Below are positions 41,700-52,239 of a DNA stretch of 64,000 nucleotides, piece after piece. The stretch spans positions 43,590,103 through 43,654,102 of the forward strand of contig CM075760.1 of the NCBI GenBank assembly GCA_037974335.1. The letters run 5' to 3'. The notes below the pieces were generated by a model. The model searched no databases and was not told the origin of the DNA. It saw only the letters and a list, made by a program, of their open reading frames with translations. The stretch is from Prionace glauca (taxonomy: Eukaryota; Chordata; Chondrichthyes; Carcharhiniformes; Carcharhinidae). Positions within the stretch are counted from its first letter, which is position 1. Each line of letters opens with the position of its first letter. Both the position numbers and the translations under genes were made by a program.

Positions 41700-42015
41700 A
41701 CTTTTTTTTAAAGTTTATTTAGTAGTGTCGCAAGTAGGTTTACATTAAATCTGCAATGAAGTTACTCTGAAAATTCCCTAGTTGCCCCACTCCAGTGTCT
41801 GGATACACTGAATTTTGGAGAATTTAGCATAGCCAATGCACCTAACCAGCATATTTTTCGGAATGTGGGAGGAAACCAAAGCACCCAGAGGAAACTTATG
41901 CAGATACAGAGAGAACGTGTTGACTCCATAAGACAGTGACTCAAGCCGGGAATCGCACCTGGGTCCCTAACGTTATGAGACAGCAGTGCTAGCCACAGTG
42001 CCACCATGCCACCCA
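41700..42015 (-). mobile_element. tRNA-SINE subtype 2, full length
   Basis: The plus strand opens with 'aaagtttatttagtagtgtc', 'gtaggtttacattaaatctg' and 'caatgaagttactctgaaaa' (3' end) and closes with the head, antisense of TGGTGGCACTGTGGCTAGC. Confidence 0.88.
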
Positions 42016-42149
42016 GTTGGACTGAACAATGTTCATTCTGAGAGTCAGGTTTTGTTTCTGACAGTAATAACCATCCTAACTTGACTGGAGAATATGAAAT
42101 CAATCAACTCTTTTTCAAAATTCTTCTTCTGGATTTTTTCTTTTGGAGA

Positions 42150-42512
42150 GTTATTACATTATTTCTGCTGTGAAATGAGAACCCCCACAACTTGCCTGGA
42201 CTTGCAAAATCTCAGTAACTGTCCTGGCTGGAGACAATTCACACCTTTTTAACCTGTGCTTAACCCTCTCTCCACTCACATTGTCTGTAACTGTAAAGAC
42301 TTGATTACCTGTAAAGACTCGCATTCCAACCATTAACTTGTAAATTGAGTCTGTGTCTATGTTTGCCCTGTTTGTGAACACAACTCTTCACTCACCTGAA
42401 GGGAGAACACTCCAAAAGCTTGTGCTACCAAATAAACCTGTTGGACTTTAACCTGGTATTGTGAGACCTTTGTGCTCACCACAGTTCAACGCCGACATTT
42501 CCACATCACAAC
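42150..42512 (+). mobile_element. Penelope-like element 3' UTR
   Basis: Matches 58290-58625 in order: 'acttgcctggacttgcaaaa', 'tctccactcacattgtctgt', 'ctcacctgaagggagaacac', 'ccaaataaacctgttggact', ending 'ttcaacgccgacatttccac' and 'atca'. The coding part is gone. Confidence 0.75.
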
Positions 42513-42611
42513 TGAACCCAGCCAGAATCAACACAATCAAGGAAGGAGTGAGAGGGGAAACGGTATAAAAGCTTTGATACCTCTGTGTGTTCCACAGCAG
42601 AACTTCCAGAA

Positions 42612-44335
42612 ATAAGAACATAAGAAATAGGAACAGGAGTAGACCATCTGGCCCTTCGAGCCTGCCCCGCCATTCAATAAGATCATGGCTGATCTGTCGT
42701 GACTCAGCTCCACCTTCCCGCCCTCTCCCCATAACCCTTAATCCCTTCTCTTATCAAAAACCCATCAACCCGTTTCTTAAAAATATTTAGCGAGGCAGCC
42801 TCCACCACTTCAACGGGCAGAGAATTCCAGAGATTCACCACCCTTTGAGTGAAGAAGTTCCTCCTCAACTCTGTTCTAAACCGCCCCCCCTTTATCTTGA
42901 GGCTGTGCCCCCTAGTCCTACTGTCTTTTTTGAGCGGGAAGAGTCTCTCCACCTCTATCCTATCCATCCCATTCATCATCTTATAAGTCTCAATGAGATC
43001 TCCCCTCATTCTTCTAAACTCTAACGAGTGCAAGCCTAGTTTATTCAGCCTCTCCTCATAGCTCAATCCCCTCAACTCCGGTATCAGCCGAGTAAACCTC
43101 CTCTGCACTCCCTCCAGGGCCAAAATATCCTTGCGCAGGTGCGGTGCCCAAAACTGCACACAGTACTCCAGCTGCGGCCTCACCAATGCCCTATACAGCT
43201 GCAGCAAGACCTCCCTACTTTTATATTCAATCCCCTTCGCTATGAAGGCCAGCATCCCATTCACCTTCCTGACCACCTGCTGCACCTGCAAGCTGGGTTT
43301 TTGCGACTCATGCACAAGGACCCCGAGGTCCCTCTGCACCGTCGCCTGCTGCAGTTTTTCGCCCCGTAAGTAATAGTCCTTCCTACCATTCCTCCTACCA
43401 AAGTGGACCACCTCACACTTGCCAACATTAAATTCCATTTGCCATTTCCTGGCCCATTCGCCCAGCCTATCTAGATCCTTCTGCAGACTCTCCACACCCT
43501 CCGCACAATTTGCCTTTCCCCCAATCTTGGTGTCATCAGCAAATTTCGACACCCTGCACTCGGTTCCCTCCTCCAGATCATCTATATAAATGGTAAATAG
43601 CTGAGGCCCCAGCACCGACCCCTGGGGCACCCCACTAGTCACCAACCGCCAATCCAAATAGCATCCATTGACCCCCACTCTCTGCCTCCTATTTGACAAC
43701 CAATCCTCTATCCACGCTAACACCCTACCCCCAACTCCATGTCCCCTGACCTTCTGCAATAACCTCTTGTGAGGTACCTTGTCAAACGCCTTCTGAAAAT
43801 CCAGAAAGACCACATCCACCGGCTCTCCTCCATCCACTGCCCTAGACACATCCTCATAGAACTCCAGTAAATTTGTCAGACACGACTTCCCTTTAATGAA
43901 ACCGTGTTGCGTCCGCCTTATCAAGCAATTCCCCTCAAGATGCCTCGTTATTTCCTCCTTAATGACGGTTTCTAACATTTTACCTACCACAGACATTAAA
44001 CTAACCGGCCTATAATTCGCCGCCTTTTGCCTGGCACCCTTCTTAAACAACGGCGTAACATTAGCCGTTTTCCAATCTTCCGGCACTTCCCCGGAATCCA
44101 GCGACGTCTGGAAAATAACCACCAAGGCATCCACTATCACCTCCGCCATTTCTTTCAGAACCCTCGGATGCATTCCATCCGGTCCTGGGGACTTGTCCAC
44201 AATCAGCCCCTCCAGTCTTTCGAGCACCACCTCTCTAGTAACAGTAATGTCATTAAGACCCTCCATTCCTACCACCTTTCCATCGCTAACACCCGGCAAA
44301 TTATTCACGTCCTCCTCCGTGAAGACAGAAACAAT
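42612..44335 (-). mobile_element. LINE family A, longest uninterrupted copy
   Basis: CR1-like. The 3' end at 42612 has the TTCTTATG tail, and the 5' end is truncated at about 44335 within the region just before the RT. It carries the 534-codon RT frame 42704-44308. Compared with 22866-25759 the sequence is nearly identical where both exist. Confidence 0.93.
42704..44308 (-). CDS. LINE family A reverse transcriptase, 5'-truncated ORF2
   Basis: The 534-residue frame is open to its natural stop. It has RT motifs in order: SPGPDGMHP (40-48), NYRPVSL (98-104), FLDFQKAFDKVPH (168-180), [11 protein letters not shown] (225-235) and the catalytic FADDTKI (256-262). The CR1-specific C-terminal domain (QLEYCVQFWAPHLRKD, GDLIETYKMMNGMDR) follows. 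The apurinic endonuclease domain that should precede it is missing, so the copy cannot be autonomous. The first methionine is not a real start. Confidence 0.9.
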   Translation of the reverse strand: MNNLPGVSDGKVVGMEGLNDITVTREVVLERLEGLIVDKSPGPDGMHPRVLKEMAEVIVDALVVIFQTSLDSGEVPEDWKTANVTPLFKKGARQKAANYRPVSLMSVVGKMLETVIKEEITRHLEGNCLIRRTQHGFIKGKSCLTNLLEFYEDVSRAVDGGEPVDVVFLDFQKAFDKVPHKRLLQKVRGHGVGGRVLAWIEDWLSNRRQRVGVNGCYLDWRLVTSGVPQGSVLGPQLFTIYIDDLEEGTECRVSKFADDTKIGGKANCAEGVESLQKDLDRLGEWARKWQMEFNVGKCEVVHFGRRNGRKDYYLRGEKLQQATVQRDLGVLVHESQKPSLQVQQVVRKVNGMLAFIAKGIEYKSREVLLQLYRALVRPQLEYCVQFWAPHLRKDILALEGVQRRFTRLIPELRGLSYEERLNKLGLHSLEFRRMRGDLIETYKMMNGMDRIEVERLFPLKKDSRTRGHSLKIKGGRFRTELRRNFFTQRVVNLWNSLPVEVVEAASLNIFKKRVDGFLIREGIKGYGERAGRWS

Positions 44336-44429
44336 GGAGCACAGAAGATCACCAATTCACAATATTTTTGTTAATTTATCTCAAATGTTAACAATTTTAT
44401 TTTGTATTAACTCTTTGAAATTTCAGTGG

Positions 44430-44812
44430 TGCAGTTATCACCCAGCATTCGCTGCGGGTGTGAAAGTCCCCTATTCACTCCACAGGTGGCCAGTACGCAG
44501 GCGCGGTGCTGCCTCTGGAGCATGCGCAGTGTCACTTTCCTCGGAGCTTGCGAGGGCACGAGACGGTTTTCTTTAGCGGGTGAGAGTCGGTGGGGTGGAG
44601 GGAGAAATGGAGCTAGGAGTCGAGGTGGGGAGGGAGCGGATGTTTCACAAACACCCGCTGTAGACCGCAAGGTCCGAATGAGAGCCTGCGGGTCCCGGGT
44701 TTGCCGCTGCGGGGATTTTATCCGGGATCCGGCCCCGCGCCACGGCCGCCATCTTTGTTCAGCGGGGAGCAGAGCGCATGCGCGGTCAGTGGGCGGAGCT
44801 AAAGCAGACAAT
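44430..44812 (+). promoter_or_regulatory. CpG-rich promoter P6, presumed for the ZNF-6 side
   Basis: GCATGCGCAGTGTCAC (44521), GCCGCCATCTT (44745-44755) and GCGCATGCGC (44774-44783), then a GGGCGG box. Same order and almost the same words as 9309-9351. The nearest plus-strand family units are the decayed leader at 47115 and ZNF-6 at 48053. Confidence 0.7.
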
Positions 44813-44890
44813 GCTGGAAAATCTCAGCAGGTCTGACAGCTTCTGTGGGGAGAGAATAGAGGCAATGTTTCCAGTCTGGATGACCCTATA
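44813..44890 (-). repeat. Short dispersed repeat
   Basis: 'gacaatgctggaaaatctca', 'gcaggtctgacagcttctgt', 'ccagtctggatgacc'. It sits directly on the edge of P6. Confidence 0.75.
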
Positions 44891-44989
44891 TCTTTACCCT
44901 TAGTAAAGAGAAGCAAAAAAAATTATACTATGGCGTGGAATGGGTTGAAGGGAATGTAAATGAGGATAAAGATGACTGAGAAGTTGCTA

Positions 44990-46440
44990 AAAATCAGAGA
45001 ATCAGAATCTTACAGTGCAGAAGGCGGCCATTTGGCTTCCTCGAGTCTACACTGATCACAGTCCCACCCAGGCCCTATCTCCATAACCTCATGCACTTAC
45101 CAAGCTAGTACCCCTAATACGAAGGGGCAATTTAGCATGGCCATTCTTGAGAAGGTAAGAGGGCATGGGATCCAAGGGCCTTTGGCCTTGTGGATCCAGA
45201 ACTGGCTTGCCTGCAGAAGGCAGAGAGTGGTTGTGGATGAGTCTTTTTCGGAATGGAGGTCAGTCACCAGTGGGGTGCCCCAGGGATCTGTTCTGGGACC
45301 CTTGCTGTTTGTCATTTTCATAAATGACCTGGATGAGGAAGTGGAGGGATGGGTTAGCAAGTTTGCTGATGACACGAAGGTCGGTGGTGTTGTGGATGGT
45401 CTGGAAGGATGTCAAAAGTTGCAGCAGGACATAGATAGGATGCAGGAATGGGCGGAGAAGTGGCAGATGGACTTCAACGCGGATAAATGTGTAGTCGTCC
45501 ATTTCGGCAGAACCAACGGGATGAACAAGTACACTATCAAGGGCAGGAGTCTTAGTGTCGTTGAAGAGCAGAAGGATCTCGGGGTCCGGGTCCACATGAC
45601 TCTTAAATCGGCCTCGCAGGTGGAGGAGGTGGTCAAGAAGGCGTATGGTGTACTGGCCTTCATTAATCGAGGGATTGAGTTTAGGAATCAGGAGGTAATG
45701 CTGCAACTTTACAGGACCCTTGTCAGGCCTCATTTGGAGTACTGTGCGCAGTTCTGGTCGCCTCACTATAGGAAAGACGTAGAAGCTATTGAAAGGGTGC
45801 AGAGGAGATTTACAAGGATGTTGCCTGGACTGGGAGGCATGCCTTATGAAGATAGGTTGAGGGAGCTGGGACTCTTTTCCCTAGAGAGGCGAAGGTTGAG
45901 AGGCGACCTGATAGAAGTTTATAAAATGTTGAGAGGAATAGATAGGGTGGACTCTCAGAGGCTATTTCCCCGGGTTGAAATGGTCGCTACGAGAGGACAC
46001 AGATTTAAGGTGCGGGGAGGGAAGTACAGAGGTGATGTTAGGGGTAAGTTTTTCACTCAGAGGATGGTGAGTGAATGGAATCGGCTGCCGTCATCGGTGG
46101 TGGAGGCGAACTCGCTGGGGTCTTTTAAAAGACTTCTGGATGAGTATATGGGGTTTAATGGGATTGGGAGTTATAGATAGGTCTATAGATTGGTGGGGTT
46201 GATGTGATTGGCGCAACTCGAGGGCCGAAGGGCCTGTTTGTGCTGTAATGTTCTATTCCACCTAACCTGCACATCTTGGGACTGTGGGAGGAAACCTGAG
46301 GACCTGGACAAAACCCACACAGACATGGGGAGAACGTGCCAACTCCACACAGACAGTGACCCAAGCTGGGAATTGAACCCAGGTCCCTGGTGCTGTGAGG
46401 CAGCAGTGCAACCACTGTGCCACCATGCTGCCCACTGTGG
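44990..46440 (-). mobile_element. tRNA-SINE split by LINE family B
   Basis: The left part 44990-45142 ('acagtgcagaaggcggccat' to 'ggggcaatttagcatggcc') and right part 46254-46440 ('acctaacctgcacatcttgg' to the head, antisense of GGTGGCACAGTGGTTGC) join into one full SINE once 45143-46253 is removed. Confidence 0.88.
45137..46180 (+). CDS. LINE family B reverse transcriptase, 5'-truncated
   Basis: A 347-residue frame, intact to the stop. It contains RT motifs [11 protein letters not shown] (45-55) and FADDTKV (76-82), then WAEKWQMDFNADKC and the CR1 C-terminal domain. The first few residues come from the SINE it inserted into, so the methionine is an accident. The element occupies 45143-46253 and ends 'gaagggcctgtttgtgctgt' and 'aatgttctatt'. 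Very close to 23918-24822. Confidence 0.9.
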   Translation: MAILEKVRGHGIQGPLALWIQNWLACRRQRVVVDESFSEWRSVTSGVPQGSVLGPLLFVIFINDLDEEVEGWVSKFADDTKVGGVVDGLEGCQKLQQDIDRMQEWAEKWQMDFNADKCVVVHFGRTNGMNKYTIKGRSLSVVEEQKDLGVRVHMTLKSASQVEEVVKKAYGVLAFINRGIEFRNQEVMLQLYRTLVRPHLEYCAQFWSPHYRKDVEAIERVQRRFTRMLPGLGGMPYEDRLRELGLFSLERRRLRGDLIEVYKMLRGIDRVDSQRLFPRVEMVATRGHRFKVRGGKYRGDVRGKFFTQRMVSEWNRLPSSVVEANSLGSFKRLLDEYMGFNGIGSYR

Positions 46441-46449
46441 CACAGTTGT

Positions 46450-46679
46450 AAGCAGTGACCATTAAGAGATCAGAATGTTTTGTTTGGCAGAGCAGAGGTA
46501 TAGATGTTTAAGGCAGTTGGCCTGGAGTGGGGAGGCACAAGAAGGAGAGTGGGAATAGGGAAGTGGAAAAATGGAAGAGAGAAAGAAGAATGATACAAAT
46601 GGATGAAAGAGATGAAAAGATGAAACAAAATTAAGTAAAACTAATGGAAATTTGCTGGTGGTGGAGGAGAGAGATCACA
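46450..46679. other. No recognised feature
   Basis: Purine-rich, unassigned. Confidence 0.35.
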
Positions 46680-47110
46680 CTGTAAAGTTGTTTACTCAAT
46701 GTTCAGTTCCAAAGGCTGTGAAGTGCCCGTTCGGAAGATGAGGTACTGTCCTTTTGGTTTGCTTTGGGGTTCAATTGAACATTGCAAAAGGCCAAGGATG
46801 GATGTGTGGACAGGAAGTCAGGGTGGTGTGTTCGAGTGGCAAGCATCTTTGTCTTAGAGCTTTATTTTTAAATGACCTGGTGTTCTAGATTCACCGTTGA
46901 GGAGAAACATCCTTTCAGGATTTATTTTGTCAAGCACTCAGATAATTTTATATGCTTCAATAAGTTAGAATCTCATTTCTCTGAAATTCAATGATTATAG
47001 ATGCACCCTGCCCAAACTTTCTTCATAAAACAAACCCATTTGTGTCCTGAATCAGCTTAACACACCTTGTCTGAACTACTCCCAATTTAAACATATTGAT
47101 CTTAAATCAT
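46680..47110 (-). repeat. Dispersed repeats, LINE-like
   Basis: 46690-46865 has 'actcaatgttcagttccaaa' and 'gaacattgcaaaaggccaag', a phrase common in shark DNA. 46885-47105 is an old antisense LINE 3' fragment ('cgttgaggagaaacatcctt', 'ttagaatctcatttctctga'). Confidence 0.5.
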
Positions 47111-47114
47111 CCTA

Positions 47115-47790
47115 CATTAGGAAACAGGAGGAGAGAATATTCCCTGTTTCTATCCTGGACTGAATGATGGATTTGGAAACTCCTTTTCCAGGGGTTTAGA
47201 AGGGGAGGATTTACACAGCAATCTCAAACAAAGAAAAATGTTTATCCCGTAATTTCAAACCACAGTTGACACATGACTCTTGTAATTTGCTTTTAAAGGG
47301 AGTGAGAAGATATAGAGACTGCAATTTTTCTCTGACTCCAGTGCTTCTGACATCTTTCCAGCTGCAGGCTCCAGCAGCAAGTTTAAATTTGAAAATAGTG
47401 AAATTGTTCCAGAAGTGAGTATTATTGAACACTCATCTACAGTTCAGAGTTTTTAGTGCTGTGCTCTGTTATCTGTGTGAGATTCCATGGCTCTAGTGCT
47501 GGTGTGATTCACCAGCAAGTTCACACTGAGGAAATGCTGATCACCTGCACTGTGTGTGGGGAGGGTTCAGTCGGTCAATCCACCTGCTGACACATTGGTG
47601 AGTTCACGTTGGTGAGGGGCCATTTACCTGTTCTGACTATGGGAAGGAATTCACTCAGTCGTTCCACCTGCTGAGATACAAGCAAGTTCACAAGTGATGA
47701 CAGGGGTTGGATTCTGCTGTTATTGCTGCTGTTAATTATGTCTAGGATTGAACCATGTTCATTCATCCAAGTCATCGGTGCAGACTTGAT
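47115..47790 (+). pseudogene. ZNF pseudogene upstream of ZNF-6 (leader and decayed fingers)
   Basis: 47140-47240 is the family intron end and leader ('ctatcctggactgaatgatg', TTTTCCAG, then 'gaggatttacacagcaatct', closest to 9400-9460). 47510-47697 holds two broken fingers ending 'agatacaagcaagttcacaa' and a stop. The 3' flank matches the ZNF-6 3' flank. A dead tandem copy of ZNF-6. Confidence 0.7.
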
Positions 47791-48052
47791 GCAGTTCCTG
47801 CACTGCAAGGGTTCTATGGATTCTGAAATTCTGTACAAATTGAACATAATTTCATTATTTCTGATTTTTGTACATCTGGAGATAAATTCTACTGCTATGT
47901 GAGCATTTTGATTGATTTGCTGACTCGCAATGATGTTTTAAATTCATTATTCACTTTAAACCAGTGAGGGATATTCCACAGCAACTAGGGTTGCCTACTC
48001 TCAATTTCTGAGCTGTACTGACTGTGATGACATTTGTAAACTCCTTTTACAG

Positions 48053-48185
48053 GATGTTAAAAGGGGAGGATTTGCCATCCGAAATCTCAAACAAAATTTC
48101 ACGTCAAGCTCTGATAGAGTCATTCATTACGTTCGGGAAACCATCAGAGTGACAGGAAAAGCACTGAGATGCAGACACCCACACC
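48053..48185 (+). other. ZNF-6 leader
   Basis: The exon starts at 48053 after CTCCTTTTACAG. It reads MLKGEDLPSEISNKISRQ, ALIESFITFGKPSE, then a stop. The register is that of the family leader. The stop separates it from the finger frame, so it is probably 5' UTR now. Confidence 0.65.
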
Positions 48186-49196
48186 ATGGGAAAACTGTGG
48201 AAATGTGGGGATTGTGGAAAGGGATTCAAATTCCCGTCTGGGCTGGAAACACATCAACGCCGTCACACTGGGGAGAAACCGTTCACCTGCTCCAATTGTG
48301 GGAAAGGATTCGCAGATTCCTCCACCCTACTGGCACACCAGCGAGTTCACACTGGGGAGAAACCGTTCACCTGCTCCAATTGTGGGAAAGGATTCAATCA
48401 GTCTTCCAACTTGCTGAAACACCAGCGAGTTCACACTGGGGAGAGACTGTTCACCTGTTCCAGTTGTGGGAAAGGATTCACTCAGTCATCCCATCTGCTG
48501 ACACACCAGCTCGTTCACACTGGGGAGAGACCGTTCACCTGCTCCGTGTGCGGGAAAGGATTCGGAGATTCCTCCAGCCTGCTGAGACACAAGAGAGTTC
48601 ATACTGGAGAGAGACCGTTCATCTGCTCCAATTGTGGGAAGGGATTCTCTCGGTCATCCACTCTGCTGACACACCAGCGAGTTCACACTGGGGAGAGACC
48701 ATTTACCTGTTCCAATTGTGGGAAAGGATTCACCCAGTTAGCCACCCTGCTGACACATCAGCGAGTTCACACTGGGGAGAAGCCATTCACCTGCCCTGTG
48801 TGTGGAAAGGGGTTCATTCGGTCATTCCACCTGTTGAGACACCAGCGAGTTCACACTGGGGAGAGGCCATTTACCTGCTCAGAGTGTGAGAAGGGATTCA
48901 GTGATTTATCTGCCCTGCAGACACACCAGCGAGTTCACACTGGAGAGAGACCATTTACCTGTTCTGACTGTGGGAAGGGATTCACTCGGACATCCACGCT
49001 GCTGATACACCAGCGAGTTCACACTGGGGAGAGACCATTCACCTGCTCTAACTGTGGGAAGGGATTCACTCAGTCATCCACCCTGCTGTCCCATCAGCGA
49101 ATCCACACTGGAGAGAAGCCATTTACCTGCTCTGTGTGTGGGAAGGGATTCACTCAGTTATCCACCTTGTTGAAACATCAACCCATTCACAAGTGA
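48186..49196 (+). CDS. ZNF-6: C2H2 poly-zinc-finger protein, 12 fingers
   Basis: An intact 336-residue frame, a probable nuclear DNA-binding protein. The start [10 protein letters not shown] has the strong context CACCATGG. Twelve standard C2H2 units with TGERPF or TGEKPF linkers follow. Most are CSNCGKGF, a knuckle type that is rare in the other genes here and suggests homogenisation within this gene. The array ends [13 protein letters not shown] with no tail. A second long frame in register 48149-48889 is only the 84-base repeat read out of frame. Downstream, 49197-49390 is a 3' UTR shared with ZNF-2 and with the dead copy at 47700. Confidence 0.92.
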   Translation: MGKLWKCGDCGKGFKFPSGLETHQRRHTGEKPFTCSNCGKGFADSSTLLAHQRVHTGEKPFTCSNCGKGFNQSSNLLKHQRVHTGERLFTCSSCGKGFTQSSHLLTHQLVHTGERPFTCSVCGKGFGDSSSLLRHKRVHTGERPFICSNCGKGFSRSSTLLTHQRVHTGERPFTCSNCGKGFTQLATLLTHQRVHTGEKPFTCPVCGKGFIRSFHLLRHQRVHTGERPFTCSECEKGFSDLSALQTHQRVHTGERPFTCSDCGKGFTRTSTLLIHQRVHTGERPFTCSNCGKGFTQSSTLLSHQRIHTGEKPFTCSVCGKGFTQLSTLLKHQPIHK

Positions 49197-49394
49197 TGAC
49201 CGGAGTTGGATTCTGCTGTTATTGCTGCTGTTAATCGTATCCAGGACTGAAACATGTTCATTCGGACAGTTGGTGAAGTGGGAGGGCAGAGGGTTTCTTG
49301 CTGTTGGACTGGCCGGTCTCTCAATTTTCATTCCGGTGGCTGATTCCCTTTGAGCGATGGCACATTCCCACTGAAATGATCCACGAAAGCAGAT

Positions 49395-49650
49395 GTCAGG
49401 TGAGACTGAGATGTGGAAAAAATTCATAAATCAAAGGACAGTGACTGTGGGGAATTCTCTATCACAGAAGGCTGTGGAATTCAAATTACTGAATATATTC
49501 AAGGAAGAGATAGTTTTTGTTTTAGATTTTAATGGCTTCAGGTGGTATGGGGAGGATATAGCTTTGAGATAGTGGATCAGCCATGATCATATTGAATGGT
49601 GGAGCAGACTCAAATGGCTTGCCCTTAGTTTCTATATAGTACATTAACTT
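49395..49650 (+). mobile_element. LINE 3' fragment
   Basis: 'tcacagaaggctgtggaatt', 'caggtggtatggggaggata', 'tgaatggtggagcagactca'. Confidence 0.65.
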
Positions 49651-49689
49651 TATACTGGATCATAAATAGTCTTTTTCCGACCACTACAG

Positions 49690-49965
49690 GTCATAGAAGA
49701 ATCGTAGAATCTCTACAGTGCAGAAAGAGGCACTGGGCCCATTGAGTCTGCACCAACCACAATCCCACCCAGGTCCTACCCCCATATCCCTTCATAGTTA
49801 CCCACTAATTCCTCTAACCTATGCATCTCAGGACACTAAGGGGCAATTCTGTAGCATGTCCAATCAACCTAACCCGCAAATCTTTGGATTGTGGGAGGAA
49901 ACCGGAGCACTCGGAGGAAACCCATGCAGACAAGAGGAGAATGTGCAAACTCCACACAAACAGGT
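49690..49965 (-). mobile_element. tRNA-SINE, head missing
   Basis: 'gaatctctacagtgcagaaa' to 'gtgcaaactccacacaaaca', antisense. The tRNA head is lost at the junction with the next element. Confidence 0.8.
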
Positions 49966-49974
49966 GTGCTGTCT

Positions 49975-50447
49975 TTTATCCATCCTCATTCGGAGTGCGG
50001 AGTTGGCCGCACTCTGAACAATTTTTTCCAATTTATATTCTCTGGAATTTAGAAGAATGAAGGAAGATCAGATTGAGGTATACAAGATTATAAAAGGTGT
50101 GGATAAAGTAGATGTGGAGCAGATAATTTCTCTTGTGGGGCATTCTAGGATGAGAGGTCGTAGTCTAAGGATAAGGGATAGCAAATTTAAGATAGAGTTG
50201 AGGCAAAACCACTTCTCCTAAAGGGCTGTGAATCTGTGGAATTCACTACCTCAAAGTGCGGTGGATTCTGGGATAGTGAGTAAATTTTAAGGAGGAGTTA
50301 GACAGATTTTTAATTGGTTGAAGGGTTATGGGGAGAAAGCAGGAAAATGAGGATGAGGAGCATATCAGCCATGATCGAACAGCAGAGAAAACTCGATGGG
50401 CCGAATGGCCTAATTCTGCTCCTATATCTTACAACCTTATGAACACA
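49975..50447 (+). mobile_element. CR1-like LINE 3' end
   Basis: 'aagatcagattgaggtatac', 'gatagcaaatttaagataga', 'ctcgatgggccgaatggcct', 'ctgctcctatatcttacaac'. Old copy. Confidence 0.75.
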
Positions 50448-50639
50448 GTTTTAAGATTTTGGAAAGAGAGACAGGGAAAATGAGGACTTCTTTTAAAAAG
50501 TAAATGGTAATGAGTTGGAACTCAACTCTTAAACTCAAAGGCTGATAATATCCAGACCCTGATGAATGGGGTTTGCCCTGAATGTTGAGGCCTCCCCTCC
50601 CACTTACTGCCCCTAACGCTGCCTCCGTGTAACCACCTC

Positions 50640-50850
50640 CTTCCCACCTGAAGGTGAAACTAACAAGTGTCTGTCCCTGGACATGAGCCGCACTGCACGT
50701 GCCCCATGTCACAATGCCCGGGGGCTGATTGACGACAGATTCGAACCAATAGGAAGAGAACCGAGGAGGAGCGCCTCATCCTCCAACCAATCAGAGTGAA
50801 TGAGGGGCGGGGTCTTAAGTGGTGCCCAGACCTTTATAAATATTCAGAAT
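50640..50850 (+). promoter_or_regulatory. ZNF-7 promoter: CCAAT, GC box, TATA
   Basis: CCAAT at 50746 and 50788, GGGGCGGGG at 50806, TATAAATA at 50835-50842. The stretch 'tcctccaaccaatcagagtg' plus 'aatgaggggcgggg' also occurs in P5 near 33100-33180. The conserved intron to TTTCACAG at 51149 follows. Confidence 0.75.
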
Positions 50851-51149
50851 AACTTCCCTGTTTATATATCAATATCACATGTTATGAAGCTCGGGGTCAA
50901 ATTTGCTTTGCTGACTACTCTCTTAGTATGTCTTGTAGATATAAAAAATCCCTCTCCTTCACCTCTTTCTCTCACCTCCCATAGAGGCCAGTTGGGTTTT
51001 TGTGACAATCAAGCAGTTTTCATGATCACTTTTTCCTACTGCCAGCTTCACAAATTACCAGATTCGTTTAGCTCAATTTCACAACCTGCCTTTGTGTTTT
51101 GTGGGTTCTCTCTCATTCCCTTTTTTTCTGTTTTAAATCAATTTCACAG

Positions 51150-51234
51150 GGTATTGGAAGTTGAGGATTTACAGTTGGGAAATTTGAACATCACCTCAGG
51201 ATCTGAGAGTCACCCAATTCATCAGAATTTGAAC
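51150..51234 (+). other. ZNF-7 leader, open in frame
   Basis: Reads [19 protein letters not shown], then SHPIHQNLN, straight into MEGKS without a stop. It is the only leader in the window open through to the fingers, so it may still be coding if joined to an upstream start. Confidence 0.6.
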
Positions 51235-51783
51235 ATGGAAGGTAAAAGCACCGTTAACAGTGGGGAGAAACCGTACACGTGTTCTGAGTGTGGGCAAGGC
51301 TACAGCCGATCATCTGGTCTGTTGAGACACAAGCACGTTCACACTGGAGAGAGACCCTATAAATGTGGGGACTGTGGGAAGGGATTCAGTTACCCATTTG
51401 AACTGAAAGCACATGGGCGAAATCACACTGGGGAACGACAGTTCACCTGTCCTGTGTGTGGGAAGGGATTCACTCAGTCATCCAGTCTGGTGACACATCA
51501 GCGAATTCACACCGGGGAGAGGCTGTTCATCTGCTCTGACTGTGGAAAGCGATTCACTCATTCATACAACCTGCTGAACCACTGGAGAGTTCACACCGGG
51601 CAGAGGCCATTCCTCTGCTCTGACTGTGGGATGGGATTCACTCACTCATTGAACCTGCTGGCACATGAGCGAATTCACACTGGGGAGAAACCATTCACCT
51701 GCCCCGAGTGTGGGAAAGGATTCACTCGGTTAGCCAACCTGCGGAAACACCAGCACAGTCACACTGATCAGAAATGTGTTTGA
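51235..51783 (+). CDS. ZNF-7: short C2H2 zinc-finger protein, 6 fingers
   Basis: The start [10 protein letters not shown] at 51235 (AACATGG context) matches ZNF-1 and ZNF-5. Six fingers: [51 protein letters not shown]. It ends TDQKCV and a stop. A frameshift at that point cuts off at least three more, decayed units to about 52000 (MSHQCLHTDKRLF, RTEFRQSSQLTVHQ). ZNF-1 is its closest relative by intron, start and 3' flank. It is still plausible as a small DNA-binding protein, since six fingers suffice for specific binding. Confidence 0.82.
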   Translation: MEGKSTVNSGEKPYTCSECGQGYSRSSGLLRHKHVHTGERPYKCGDCGKGFSYPFELKAHGRNHTGERQFTCPVCGKGFTQSSSLVTHQRIHTGERLFICSDCGKRFTHSYNLLNHWRVHTGQRPFLCSDCGMGFTHSLNLLAHERIHTGEKPFTCPECGKGFTRLANLRKHQHSHTDQKCV

Positions 51784-52015
51784 AGGCTCAACTCCAGGAA
51801 GTGCTGTGGAAGATTGGAGGAACCGATGTCCCATCAATGTCTTCACACTGATAAGAGACTTTTCAGAAGCTCTCGCTGTAGGACTGAGTTCAGACAATCA
51901 TCTCAACTCACTGTACACCAGCACACTGATGTTGGTGAGAGGCTGTTCACTGCTCAGTGTGTAGGAAGGGATTTATCTGTTTACCCAACCTATTAACATA
52001 CCTGACAGTTCACTT
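51784..52015 (+). pseudogene. Lost C-terminal fingers of ZNF-7
   Basis: 'gatgtcccatcaatgtcttc', 'gtaggactgagttcagacaa' and 'gtgtgtaggaagggatttat' are finger relics in mixed frames. Confidence 0.7.
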
Positions 52016-52137
52016 GTAATTACTGAGATCGGATTCTTCTGTTAATAACATCCAGGACTGAACTATGTTCTTTGGGTCTGTTTCTGATGTTAATGAATTC
52101 CATTTCAGGTAGAGATTAATATTCTGGATAAAGGACA

Positions 52138-52143
52138 AATAAA
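52138..52143 (+). terminator. Poly(A) signal AATAAA of ZNF-7
   Basis: AATAAA in the same context ('caaataaatcaactttg') as the minus-strand signal at 1714-1719 of ZNF-1. Confidence 0.6.
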
Positions 52144-52239
52144 TCAACTTTGTGTTAAACATAGTGTGACAAGTCCTTTTACTGTCACCAACATAAGTTT
52201 GTTCCTTTTTAAATTCTCTCCCTCCCCCGTTTCCTCCAG

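Noticed and set aside
48149-48889. Second long open frame overlapping ZNF-6
   Set aside because: It is the 84-base finger repeat read out of frame. A stop absent from one unit is absent from most. The same applies to 11176-11885, 36175-37032 and 62747-63460.
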